This document shows, piece by piece, positions 9,481 through 19,988 of a stretch of 64,000 bases of DNA; positions within the stretch are counted from its first letter, which is position 1; every line of letters starts with the position of its first letter. The stretch lies in NCBI GenBank assembly GCA_045807765.1, contig JBJMGU010000055.1:1-64000 (forward strand), given 5' to 3'. The stretch comes from DATENM01 sp045807765 (GTDB taxonomy: Bacteria > Acidobacteriota > Blastocatellia > UBA7656). The notes beneath the pieces are model-generated. The model made no database searches. It was not told where the DNA came from and saw only the letters and a program-made list of their open reading frames with translations. A program made the translations under genes and the position numbers.

Positions 9481-9849
9481 ATGAATACCACAGACATTCG
9501 TATGCGGCGCGTCGAAGGCGCGGCCGTCCTTTATCCCGGCGCTTACCTGAATCAATTGCGCGGCGAGAGCATCGAGCGGTGCTGCCTGGAATTGCTTGAT
9601 GCCGGCGTGCGCCACATCGTCATCAACTTTGCCGAGACCGAATTGATCAACAGCATCGGCATTTCCATCCTGCTCGGCGTCATCGAAGTGGTCAACGATG
9701 CCCGCGGCATGCTGGTGCTGGCCAGTCTGAGCCCGTCGAACCGCGAGCTGTTCGAGATGCTTGGCCTGGCCTCGCACATTCAGATCGCTGACAGCGAAGA
9801 ATCAGCGTTAGCAAATCTGCATGGCGAGTTGCAAAGTGCGGCGGTCTGA
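9481..9849 (+). CDS. STAS domain protein, anti-anti-sigma type
   Basis: 122 residues forming one STAS domain: beta strands AAVLYPGAYL and HIVINF, then the loop and helix INSIGISILLGVIEVV, then GMLVLASL and FEMLGLASHIQI. In partner-switch systems this protein binds the RsbW-like kinase and is switched off by phosphorylation of a Ser/Thr in a D-S-[ST]-G loop. Here the loop reads NSIG (57-60): Ser58 is present, but the Asp is Asn and the residue after the Ser is Ile. Its control by phosphorylation is therefore uncertain. I chose the ATG at 9481 because AGGGGAA lies just before it; the open frame from 9421 is translated repeat. The preceding gene encodes its likely kinase partner. Confidence 0.85.
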   Translation: MNTTDIRMRRVEGAAVLYPGAYLNQLRGESIERCCLELLDAGVRHIVINFAETELINSIGISILLGVIEVVNDARGMLVLASLSPSNRELFEMLGLASHIQIADSEESALANLHGELQSAAV

Positions 9850-9906
9850 ACTGCCGCGACTGCGATACGCTTCGCTCACCCGTAACGACCCAAGGAGATT
9901 GCACCT

Positions 9907-11154
9907 ATGAGTTTGACCATGCGAAAGCTGCTGCACAACTTCGGCGCCCTGGCCGAATTGGGCACCGAGATCAGCTCGACACACGACTTTGACGAAGTCG
10001 TGCGCGCCTCGCTGCATATGCTGTTGGGCACGCTGGCCATCCCGCGCGGCGCCATTGCCCGCTACAGCCACGAGCCGCATCAACTGAAGGTCGTCGCCGC
10101 CAAGGGATTGCAGAAGGCCATCGGCCAGAAGATCGCGCTGGATCGCGAAGAGGTCGCGCATCTGACCGGGCATAGCGCGCTGCTCAACTTGCAAGCCGAG
10201 CAGAATGGCCTGTCCTCGTTCGTCCACCGCAACAGCGATGTCTTTAAGCGCCTGCGCGCCCATACGACAGTGCCGATGGTGGCGCGCGGCGAGCTGATGG
10301 GCATGATCTTTCTTTCCGAAAAGTTCACCCGCGAAGACTACGACGCCGAAGATGTCGAGATCATCAATACCATCACCCGCCACATCGCCATCGCTTTTTA
10401 CAATCACCGGCTGATGGTCTCATTGCGCCGCAAGGCCGAAGAGAATCAACGGCTCTACCGCGAGATGCACGAGATTTATCGCGATACGGTCAAGGCGTTC
10501 GGGGCGGCGATTGATTTGAAGGACGCCTACACCAGCGGCCACTCGGAGCGCGTCGGGCGTTACTGCGAAGCCATCGCCCGCGAGCTAGGTATGGCGGGCC
10601 GGCAGCTCGATTACATCACCGTCGCCGGCTACCTGCACGACATCGGCAAGATCACGGTTGATCGCTCAATCATCAACAATCCACGCCCGCTGACCGACCG
10701 CGAATTCAAAGAGTTGAACAAGCACGCGGCCACCGGCTTCGAAATCCTTTCGCACATTCGCCACCCGTGGGACGAGATCGCCAAGATGGCCGGGTCGCAC
10801 CACGAGAAGGTCGACGGCACAGGCTATCCGCGTGGTCTGAGCGGCGAGCAGATTCCGCTGGGCGCGCGCATTGTCACGCTGGCCGATTCGTTCGATGCGA
10901 TGATGACCGACCGGCCTTACCGCGTGCGGCTGCCGTTGGATCGAGCGCTCGCCGATCTGGCGCGCAACACCGGCACACAGTTTTGTGCCACGGTGGTCTC
11001 GGCGTTCTGTCGGTTGTTGTTGAAAGAGATTACCGGCGCGACCCGCGAGCGCGTCTTCCTGCCGGTGATCGGTATTAAATTCGACCGCCCCGCCATCATC
11101 GCGACGCTGAGCGAGATGATCCTTGAATTCGAGGCCCAGCCGCTCGCCAGTTGA
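9907..11154 (+). CDS. GAF-HD-GYP c-di-GMP phosphodiesterase
   Basis: 415 residues, soluble. A GAF domain occupies about 12-170, a helical linker 175-200, and an HD-GYP domain 200-390. The catalytic set is intact: GHSERV at 211-216, HD at 244-245 in GYLHDIGK, the histidine of NKHAATG, SHHEKVDGTGYP with GYP at 306-308, and LADSFDAM. It should hydrolyse c-di-GMP to pGpG or GMP and oppose the GGDEF enzyme at 5335. The start has CAAGGAG upstream (9891-9897). The downstream histidine kinase gene begins 60 bases after the stop. The C-terminal 30 residues are not part of the catalytic core. Confidence 0.9.
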   Translation: MSLTMRKLLHNFGALAELGTEISSTHDFDEVVRASLHMLLGTLAIPRGAIARYSHEPHQLKVVAAKGLQKAIGQKIALDREEVAHLTGHSALLNLQAEQNGLSSFVHRNSDVFKRLRAHTTVPMVARGELMGMIFLSEKFTREDYDAEDVEIINTITRHIAIAFYNHRLMVSLRRKAEENQRLYREMHEIYRDTVKAFGAAIDLKDAYTSGHSERVGRYCEAIARELGMAGRQLDYITVAGYLHDIGKITVDRSIINNPRPLTDREFKELNKHAATGFEILSHIRHPWDEIAKMAGSHHEKVDGTGYPRGLSGEQIPLGARIVTLADSFDAMMTDRPYRVRLPLDRALADLARNTGTQFCATVVSAFCRLLLKEITGATRERVFLPVIGIKFDRPAIIATLSEMILEFEAQPLAS

Positions 11155-11213
11155 AGCGGTTTGCTGGAATCAAAGCCGGCAAACGGTGTAGAGTCTTGGT
11201 TCAAGGAATACGG

Positions 11214-13160
<1,947 letters not shown>

Positions 13161-13195
13161 CGACCGGGACCGTTGCAATCTCTATCGGCAAATGA

Positions 13196-13588
13196 CTACT
13201 CAGACACGTATTCCCGCATCTGATCGAAGCGTGGCGTCAGCGTGCCGATCTCACAGTTCCCTGCGCTGAAGGTGTAGGTCGTCTCGAAATCCTCGTAGCT
13301 CCGCGCCCGCCAAAGACGGCCATCCGGGTCAATCACCAGTGAATGGCCGACTCCGCCCCGAAATATTCGCGACCCATCTGTTCCTGTGTAGACCTTGCAG
13401 GTCCAGGGACGTTCTTCTGGATGGACAGCCATGTAGTTCTCGATTTCGCGGACCAGTTGCTCGAAAAGTCGGGCGCGGTCATTGGCTGCTGCCCTGAGCG
13501 TTTCGCGGATGGCGCGACCTAACATCGCCTCGGCTGGGGAGGAGAGGAGGCCCGACTGGAGATTGGCAGTTTGAATCATCCGTTGCAT
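13196..13588 (-). CDS. Hypothetical protein, 130 residues
   Basis: I do not recognise the family. The N-terminal half is helical (AMLGRAIRETLRAAANDRARLFEQLVREIENYM). The C-terminal half is beta-rich with many Gly and aromatics (TDGSRIFRGGVGHSLVIDPDGRLWRARSYEDFETTYTF). No signal peptide or membrane segment is seen. It lies alone between convergent and same-strand neighbours: the histidine kinase gene ends 36 bases away on the opposite strand, and the UPF0182 gene ends upstream of it. AAGGG lies about 12 bases before the ATG. Codon use matches the neighbours, which supports a real gene. Confidence 0.6.
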   Translation of the reverse strand: MQRMIQTANLQSGLLSSPAEAMLGRAIRETLRAAANDRARLFEQLVREIENYMAVHPEERPWTCKVYTGTDGSRIFRGGVGHSLVIDPDGRLWRARSYEDFETTYTFSAGNCEIGTLTPRFDQMREYVSE

Positions 13589-13697
13589 GCGCTCTGCCCT
13601 TAATGAAGTTATGGGTTGCCAGTTGAACTGATGGACGACTAACTCTTAATTCGGCACCGCCACGCTTGGCTTTGCCTGCTCGCCGCAGGTCGGTTGA

Positions 13698-16628
13698 TCA
13701 TTGCCCGCTGCGACGGCGATTCAACTCATTGATCGCCTGCTCTAACTGATCGAGCTTTTCGCCGGCCTCTCGGTGCTTGCCTTCGGCGGTCAATCGTTTG
13801 TACTCCGTGAACAATTGTGCGGCTTGTTGAATCAAGCGCCCGTCATCGGCGCTCGGCGCGGGTGCGCTCGGCGCGGCGGCTGGCGGTGCCTGCGGCTTGC
13901 CTGCCTGTTGTTGTTGCGCTGATGCCTGTGCCGTGGCTGTGGCCGTTGGCGGAGCGGATGGTTTTGCTGACGGGCCGAGTTCGGGGAACAGGGCGCGCAG
14001 GGCTTCTTCAAAGGTTCGCCCGTAAGCCAGCCGGTCTTGCGTCGCGATTGCGACTTGCCTTAGCTCCGGCAGCTTCGACTGCGTGCCCTCGGCCTGTAGG
14101 TAGAAGGCCTCGACGTAGAGCAGCGAATCAGCCAATGGGATGACCAGCAGGTTGCCGCGCAACAGCTCCGAGCCGCGCTGGCTCCACAGCGTCATCAACT
14201 GCGAGAGCTGCGGGTCCTGGTTGATGCGGGCGCGAATCTGCGCAGGGCCATTGACGGTGACGTTCTTCGGAAAGCTATAGACAACGACGCGGCCATAATT
14301 CGCGCCGTCGTTGCGCGCCGCCAGCCAGCCGATCATGTTGCTGCGCCCGCCCGACGGCGTGAACGGCAAGATGTTCAAGAACTCAAGCGAGGCATTCGCT
14401 TCGGCTGGCAAATCCATCAGCACGTGATAAGGCTGCATCGGCTCAGGCTCCTGGCCTTGCTTGACCGGCGCTTCCGATGCCGCCGTGGCCCACAGGTCTT
14501 CGTGATTGTAAAACGTCTGCGGGTTGGTCATGTGATAGAGCAAGTAAGCCTGCGCCTGCGCGTTGACCAGCAAGCTTGGGTAGCGGACGTGCGCCCGCAA
14601 GTCTTCGGGCATATCATCGGCGGCGCGGAACAGTGCGGGGAAGATGCGCCGGTAGACTTGAATGATCGGGTCATTGGTCTCGAAGACGTAAAACGTCACT
14701 GCGCCATCATAGGCGTCAACGACCGCCTTGACCGAGTTGCGAATGTAATTAATCCGACGACCGCCGACATCATAGGCCGTGGCATAGGGGTAGCGGTCAG
14801 AAACCGTGAACCCATCTACCATCCAGAAGAGCCGGCCTTCGTGGTTGATGACAATGTAAGGGTCGTCGTCGAACATCAGGAAGGGCGCGACGCGCGCCAC
14901 GCGGCTGCGCACTTCGCGGTGCAGCAGCACGCGGCTGTCGGCGTTGATGTAGTCGCTAAACAACAGGTTCGAGCCGTCGCCGAGATAGAGGCTCAGCGCC
15001 AGCTTGCGAAAGAAGCCGCCGACCGGAATGCCGCCGTCGCCTTCATACATCGTGTAAGAATCGATGTCGCCGGGCGCGGGGTAGTTGAACTCGGGCTGCG
15101 TCCCCTGCTGCGCGCGCGTGTGGACGTAGACGTGCGTCGTGGTGTCTTCGCCGAAGTAGATTTCGGGGCGCGTGACTTTGACCTCCGGCGCGTCGCTTTC
15201 GACCGGCATATTCTTTAGCACGAGATGCGGCTGGCCTTCTGGAGTGAACTCGTTGACCGTGTTCATGGTGACGCCGTAGCCGTGCGTGTAGACGAGGTGC
15301 TGATTGATCCAGTTGCGCGACTGTTCCGGCAACTGCTCGACGTTCATCTCGCGCGCCGCCAGCATCACCTGGCGCAGCTTGCCGTTCAGTACATAGCGGT
15401 CAACGTCCGGCATGCGAAAATCATAATAGGTGCGAATCTCCTGAATCTGGCCGAGCGTCGCTTGCAGGGCGCGGCGATCCCACAATCGGACGTTGTCGAG
15501 GGTTTCACCGCTGGCGCGAATCTGCTGCGCGGTGAGCGTCGGCGCCGGCGCGAAGGGACGATCCTGTATGCGGTCGAGCGCGAAGGCTTCGCGAGTCTTG
15601 TTGATGTTGTGCTCGATGTAAGGCGATTCTTTCGCCAGCTCGTTCGGCTTCACCGAAAAGGATTGCACCGATTGCGGGATGATGCCGAGGCCGACAATGG
15701 CGACGACAACGACGAGCGCCGCGAGCCACCAGATGAGACGCAACTGGCGCAAGGCGATGGCGTTGATGATGAGGCCGATGGCCGAAAGCACCAGCAGGAT
15801 CACCAGGACGTTCATGGCTTTCAAGCGCACATGGGCGTCCGTGTAGTTGATGCCTGTGAACAGGTCGTGCTGGTTGGCGAGCATCTCGAAGCGATCAAGG
15901 TAGGTGCTGGCGGCAAGAGCCAGCGCCGCAAACGCTCCGGCGGCGCTGACGGCAATCGTCGCCCGCCGACGTGCCTGCGCTCGCGCTTCGTTGCGCACGC
16001 GCTCCAGATACCAGACATAAGCCGCCGCCGCCGCCGTCACCAGGAAGAGCAAGACCGCAAGGGTTTGCCACCAGCCGGCGAGCAGGTCGTAGACCGGCAG
16101 GCGGAAGAGATAAAAGCTGGCATCGCGGTTAAAGATGGGATCGCTTGCGCCCGCCGCCTGCGAATTCAAAAAGAGCGCGAACTCGGGCCACTCCTGGCTC
16201 ATCTGAATGCCCGCCATCAGCCCGCCGCCGAGCGACAGCAGCCAGATGCCGGGCCGGTAGATGAATGGCAGGAAGTTGACTTCGCGAATGTCTTCGACCG
16301 AGGCGATGCGCAGTCGGGGCCGCTCGGTCAGCTCAGGAAACAGGCGGCTCAGGAGCCAGAATGCCAGCTTGATGACGACGAAGGTGGTTGCGAAGAAGAT
16401 GACGAACAGCAGCGCGCCGAGGCGGAACTTGTACCAGTAGACGCTTGAAAAGCCAATGGAATTAAACCACAGGGCGTCGGTGTAGATGCTGAGCAGTTTC
16501 GAGCCGGCCAACAGCAGCACAACGACGATGGCGGCCAGTGCGAATAACCAGACGCGCCGCTTGCGGGGCGGGCCGACGTCAATCACCTTCTTGTTAAAGA
16601 GCGAGTCGTCTTCCATAGCCGCCATCAT
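13698..16628 (-). CDS. UPF0182 family membrane protein
   Basis: 976 residues. Seven hydrophobic helices occupy the first third (about 25-45, 60-85, 110-135, 165-185, 210-235, 260-280 and 295-320), followed by a large non-membrane part with the family's typical motifs (DVDRYVLNGKLRQVMLAAREMN, NQHLVYTHGYGVTMN, ETNDPIIQVYRRIFP). UPF0182 proteins occur in actinobacteria, cyanobacteria and acidobacteria; their function is unknown. The tail (about 895-950) is an Ala/Pro/Gln linker, then a helix with coiled-coil character. Three in-frame ATGs lie within the first five codons, so the start is uncertain by a few residues. Length agrees with the family. The gene appears to be its own unit. Confidence 0.9.
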   Translation of the reverse strand: MMAAMEDDSLFNKKVIDVGPPRKRRVWLFALAAIVVVLLLAGSKLLSIYTDALWFNSIGFSSVYWYKFRLGALLFVIFFATTFVVIKLAFWLLSRLFPELTERPRLRIASVEDIREVNFLPFIYRPGIWLLSLGGGLMAGIQMSQEWPEFALFLNSQAAGASDPIFNRDASFYLFRLPVYDLLAGWWQTLAVLLFLVTAAAAAYVWYLERVRNEARAQARRRATIAVSAAGAFAALALAASTYLDRFEMLANQHDLFTGINYTDAHVRLKAMNVLVILLVLSAIGLIINAIALRQLRLIWWLAALVVVVAIVGLGIIPQSVQSFSVKPNELAKESPYIEHNINKTREAFALDRIQDRPFAPAPTLTAQQIRASGETLDNVRLWDRRALQATLGQIQEIRTYYDFRMPDVDRYVLNGKLRQVMLAAREMNVEQLPEQSRNWINQHLVYTHGYGVTMNTVNEFTPEGQPHLVLKNMPVESDAPEVKVTRPEIYFGEDTTTHVYVHTRAQQGTQPEFNYPAPGDIDSYTMYEGDGGIPVGGFFRKLALSLYLGDGSNLLFSDYINADSRVLLHREVRSRVARVAPFLMFDDDPYIVINHEGRLFWMVDGFTVSDRYPYATAYDVGGRRINYIRNSVKAVVDAYDGAVTFYVFETNDPIIQVYRRIFPALFRAADDMPEDLRAHVRYPSLLVNAQAQAYLLYHMTNPQTFYNHEDLWATAASEAPVKQGQEPEPMQPYHVLMDLPAEANASLEFLNILPFTPSGGRSNMIGWLAARNDGANYGRVVVYSFPKNVTVNGPAQIRARINQDPQLSQLMTLWSQRGSELLRGNLLVIPLADSLLYVEAFYLQAEGTQSKLPELRQVAIATQDRLAYGRTFEEALRALFPELGPSAKPSAPPTATATAQASAQQQQAGKPQAPPAAAPSAPAPSADDGRLIQQAAQLFTEYKRLTAEGKHREAGEKLDQLEQAINELNRRRSGQ

Positions 16629-16658
16629 AGTCCTGCGTCAATGGAAAGGCAAAAAAAA

Positions 16659-16712
16659 GTCCCGGAGGGACGCCGGAGATGAGCCGGTGGTGGAGCGCCG
16701 CGTAACCACCGG
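16659..16712. repeat. REP-like double palindrome
   Basis: Two short hairpins lie side by side: GTCCC-GGA-GGGAC at 16659-16671, and CCGGTGGT (16684-16691) pairing with ACCACCGG (16705-16712). The unit sits between the UPF0182 start and the hydrolase stop, both on the minus strand. The GTCCC/GGGAC motif recurs with a different loop at 60230-60242, which suggests an interspersed REP or MITE-like repeat. It could also act as a transcription or mRNA-stability structure. Confidence 0.6.
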
Positions 16713-16730
16713 ATTCAAGCGGCAACACGT

Positions 16731-17705
16731 TTAGAGCGCATCCTTGAGAAACGCCGCGATTTCGCTGACGTAACGTTGCGGGTTGGCTTGATAGGCGTGG
16801 CCGTGAATCTCTGAGCCGGGGCCGTCAATGACCGCGAGCTTGCGTTTGTCGCTCGCCGATACATCATAAAGCTTCTCGGCAATGTCGGGCGGCATGCGCG
16901 GATCGTTCGCCGCGGCGATGAACATCGCGGGCCGCTCGCCTATTCGTCGCACCGCCTCGAGCGCATCCAGCTTGTCGCCGTCGAACTGGCCGCGTCGCTC
17001 CATCAAGGCGCGAATCTCGTTGGCCAGCGGGAAGGCCGGCAGGCGCAGGAACAGGCGGATGTGATGATCCGAGGTGTCTTTGAAATTCAGGTACGAGCTG
17101 TCAGCGATGACGGCGGCGACTTCGGGTGTTTCGGCGGCGGCTTGCAGCGCCGTCATCGCGCCCATCGAAATGCCGAACAGCACAATCTTATCCGTTGTGT
17201 GAACCTCATCCCGCAAATAGCGCACGGCGGCTTCGGCATCGAGGCGCTCGTCATAACCGAGCGTGACGCGCGCCGCGCCGCTGTCGCCGTGATTGCGCGC
17301 GTCGTACAACAGCGCGCCATAGCCGAGCCGCCACAGGTCAACGGCGCGCTCTAGCAGCTCGCGCCGCGAGCGAAACAGTCCATGCGAAAAGATAATCGTC
17401 GCGTGCCGCTCACGGCTCGGCAGCAGCCAGCCGCTCAAGCGCACGCCGTCCGCCGTCGTGAATTCAACGTCGCGATATTCTACCTGATAGTCTCGCGGCG
17501 TCGAGGTCAGCCGGCGATCCATCGGGCGGGTCGTCGCCCGCGTCACCAATCCCGACGCCCACAGCGGAAAGACGACGTAGACGAGCGCCAGGAAAATGAC
17601 GATCAGCAGAATGACGACGCGGCGCAGCCAGACGAGCCAGCGGCGGCGCGGTTTGGATTGGCGGGTTGGGCTCTCGGGCTCCGACGAAGCGTGTGAAGCG
17701 CTCAT
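16731..17705 (-). CDS. Membrane-anchored alpha/beta hydrolase
   Basis: 324 residues. A basic N-terminus is followed by one membrane helix (about 22-48, VILLIVIFLALVYVVFPLWA), then an alpha/beta hydrolase fold. The oxyanion region reads FSHGLFRSR, the nucleophile elbow GISMGAM, and the likely acid and base are the Asp in ANDPRMP and the His in EIHGHAYQ. Such proteins resemble BAAT/dienelactone-type or YfhR/ABHD13-type hydrolases; the substrate is unknown. I place the start at 17705, where ATGA overlaps the TGA of the upstream MFS gene, because the longer frame to 17798 lies entirely inside that gene. The overlap implies translational coupling with the transporter. Confidence 0.8.
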   Translation of the reverse strand: MSASHASSEPESPTRQSKPRRRWLVWLRRVVILLIVIFLALVYVVFPLWASGLVTRATTRPMDRRLTSTPRDYQVEYRDVEFTTADGVRLSGWLLPSRERHATIIFSHGLFRSRRELLERAVDLWRLGYGALLYDARNHGDSGAARVTLGYDERLDAEAAVRYLRDEVHTTDKIVLFGISMGAMTALQAAAETPEVAAVIADSSYLNFKDTSDHHIRLFLRLPAFPLANEIRALMERRGQFDGDKLDALEAVRRIGERPAMFIAAANDPRMPPDIAEKLYDVSASDKRKLAVIDGPGSEIHGHAYQANPQRYVSEIAAFLKDAL

Positions 17706-18976
17706 GCTTTCGGCTCCTGTGCCTTTGGCTCGGCCTCGGGCTCGTGCATCATCAAGATGCAAGCGGCGGCGGCCAGGGTCAGCACGCCGCTGAACCATCC
17801 GACGGCGGTAAAACCGAGCTTATCATAAAGCGCGCCGCAGGCAAGTGTCGCCGTCGCAATGCCGATCTGTGATGCCGTGTTGCGCACGGCGACGAGCGCA
17901 CCGCGAGCGCGCCGCGGCACAAGCTCTGTTGCCAGCGCTTGCAGCGGGCCCTGGCGGAATGCGAAGGCGAGCGCCGAAATCAGGAAGACCGCAAACAGCC
18001 CGACGCCCCATCCCAGACGCGGAATCAGTATCAGCGTCGGCGCAAGAATGAGCGTCGCAAGAATAGACAGGCCGCGCTTGCCGAATTTGTCGGCCACCGG
18101 CCCGGCGACAAACGCGCCCGCAAGCAAGGCGATGCCGACCAGCGCGAAGAAGCCGTTTACGGCTGTCGGCGACAGATTCAACCCTTGCTTCAGCCATGAG
18201 CCGAGATAAGAGAAGAAGCCGACGAACCCGCCCGACACGAAAAAGGCGGCGATGATGGAAGCGACGCGCGAGCCGCCCTCAAACGAGACGCGGATGTTGT
18301 CAAAGCGCCGTGCCATGCGCGAAGCCAGATTCATCTCGGCCATCGTGTGCTTGTCTTCGGGAAGCAAGGCGGCGACCAGCGCGAAGGCGATGATCGAGAC
18401 AACGCCGAACAGCGCAAAGCTCAGTCGCCAGCTTTTCCAGTTGGCAAGCTGATTGGCCACCGGCACGCCAAACACGAGGGCGAAAAAGTAGCCCGCCTGG
18501 ACAACGCTCATCGCCACGCCGCGCCGCTCATAGGGAAAGTAATCGGCGGCGTAAGCGATTGAGCAGGTCGAAAACGTCCCCGCCGCCAGCCCTGTCACCA
18601 GGCGCACGGCGGCCAGCAGGTAGAGATTGCGAGTCAGCGCCGTCACTAACAGTGAGGCGGAGAAAAGGATGGCTGCATAAAGCAAGAAGCGGCGGCGGCC
18701 AAACTTGTCCGACATCGGCCCGATGAGCAACGCGGCGGCGGCGGCGGCCAGCGCATAGGCCGGATAAAGCAGGCGTCCGACTTCGCCGACGCTCGTACCA
18801 TAGCCGAAGTCTTCGGCGATGCGCGGCAGCAGCGGCGAGATCATCTGATTGTCACTGGTGCCGAGAAAGAAGATGAGCAGCAGCACGGCCATAACGATGC
18901 CGCCGCGCTCGACGGCGGGCGGTTTGGCCTTCGCCTTCTTGCCGGCCTCTGCCTGGTGGGTTTTGGGTGCGGTCAC
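17702..18976 (-). CDS. MFS transporter
   Basis: 424 residues with twelve hydrophobic helices. The motif A loop between helices 2 and 3 reads GPMSDKFGRRRFLL, and a second copy between helices 8 and 9 reads GPVADKFGKRGL. The N-terminus before helix 1 is Lys/Ala-rich and cytoplasmic. The pattern is of the drug:proton antiporter or sugar-type major facilitator families, but the substrate cannot be read from sequence. The gene overlaps the following hydrolase by four bases, so both are made from one transcript. A 209-base gap separates it from the divergent metallo-hydrolase gene. Confidence 0.85.
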   Translation of the reverse strand: MTAPKTHQAEAGKKAKAKPPAVERGGIVMAVLLLIFFLGTSDNQMISPLLPRIAEDFGYGTSVGEVGRLLYPAYALAAAAAALLIGPMSDKFGRRRFLLYAAILFSASLLVTALTRNLYLLAAVRLVTGLAAGTFSTCSIAYAADYFPYERRGVAMSVVQAGYFFALVFGVPVANQLANWKSWRLSFALFGVVSIIAFALVAALLPEDKHTMAEMNLASRMARRFDNIRVSFEGGSRVASIIAAFFVSGGFVGFFSYLGSWLKQGLNLSPTAVNGFFALVGIALLAGAFVAGPVADKFGKRGLSILATLILAPTLILIPRLGWGVGLFAVFLISALAFAFRQGPLQALATELVPRRARGALVAVRNTASQIGIATATLACGALYDKLGFTAVGWFSGVLTLAAAACILMMHEPEAEPKAQEPKA

Positions 18977-19185
18977 GTTTTCTTCTACGCTTTGTGTCGC
19001 GAGTGGTTTCGCGGAGTTGCAAAAGAGTTGTAAAAGCTAGGGCGTCACGCGCCAGCAGCAAGCTTTGATGCTAGAAGACCGGCGGCGCGCGTGTCAATGA
19101 GCGGCGCGGCCATGCCCGACGGCGATGCAAGGCGCGGCGGCGGCGTGCTAGAATCACCTGTCACGCAATCATCTAAGAGGCCGGC

Positions 19186-19944
19186 ATGAAGCTGACGATA
19201 CTCGGTTCGGGAACGGTGGTGCCCGACGGCGCGCGCAACTCGGCGGGCTACTTCATCGAAAGCGGTGACGTGCGCTTGATGATGGATTGCGGCGCCGGCT
19301 CGCTGCATGCCCTGGCGCGTTATGGCTGCGACTGGGAACGGCTGACGCACCTCTTCATCAGTCACTTTCACGTCGACCACTGCGGCGAGCTGGCGTCGCT
19401 TTTCTTCGCCTTCAAATACGGCATGCGCCGCGAGCGCCGCGAGCCGCTGACCCTCATCGGCCCGCACGGATTAGACCGCGTGATGACCGGGCTCAGGCAG
19501 GCATTCGGTGAAAAGCTGTTTGAGCCGAAGTTCCCGGTCAATCTAGAATTGCTCGCGCCCGGCGAGCAGATCGAATTATCTGATAACAGCCGGCTCACGG
19601 TGGCCAAGACGCCGCACACCGACGAGAGCCTTGCCGTGCGCGTGACCAGCGGCGCAAAAGCAATTTGTTACACGGGCGATACCGATTACAGCGAAGATGT
19701 GGCGCGCTTCTTCGCCGGAACTCAGCTGATGATTTCGGAATGCTCGTTCCGCGAGCGCCGCGAAGGCGTCGCTCACGTTTCGATCCGCGATGTCGCGCGC
19801 ATGGCGGCTTTGGCTGAAGCCGAGCGCTTGATCGTCACGCACTTTTATTTCGAGGTTGACGAAGCAGAAGTCAGGCGAGAGATACGCCGCGATTACTCTG
19901 GCGACATCATCGTCGGCAGAGACGGTCTTCAGGTTGAAGTCTAA
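19186..19944 (+). CDS. MBL-fold metallo-hydrolase, RNase Z-like
   Basis: 252 residues. The zinc motif HFHVDH is at 60-65 (HxHxDH), the bridging Asp lies in YTGDTDYS, and the last His in VTHFYFEVD. The order and the lack of a long insertion match the RNase Z/arylsulfatase-like branch of the metallo-beta-lactamase superfamily. The characteristic RNase Z exosite arm is not visible, so tRNA processing should not be assumed; a phosphodiesterase or other hydrolase is as likely. No signal peptide is seen. The ATG is preceded by AAGAGGCC. The next gene, an exported phosphodiesterase, follows 44 bases later. Confidence 0.8.
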   Translation: MKLTILGSGTVVPDGARNSAGYFIESGDVRLMMDCGAGSLHALARYGCDWERLTHLFISHFHVDHCGELASLFFAFKYGMRRERREPLTLIGPHGLDRVMTGLRQAFGEKLFEPKFPVNLELLAPGEQIELSDNSRLTVAKTPHTDESLAVRVTSGAKAICYTGDTDYSEDVARFFAGTQLMISECSFRERREGVAHVSIRDVARMAALAEAERLIVTHFYFEVDEAEVRREIRRDYSGDIIVGRDGLQVEV

Positions 19945-19988
19945 CGGCGCGAATAGGTGGTTGAATTCGCCGCATAAGGATTGAACGT

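Noticed and set aside
15225..16448. 407-codon plus-strand frame opposite the UPF0182 gene
   Set aside because: Same cause: low-complexity Arg/Asp/Gln-rich sequence against a clear UPF0182 protein on the minus strand.
18996..19025. Sigma-54-like TGGTTTC...TTGCA
   Set aside because: GG and GC are twelve bases apart instead of ten, and the -24 half is poor.
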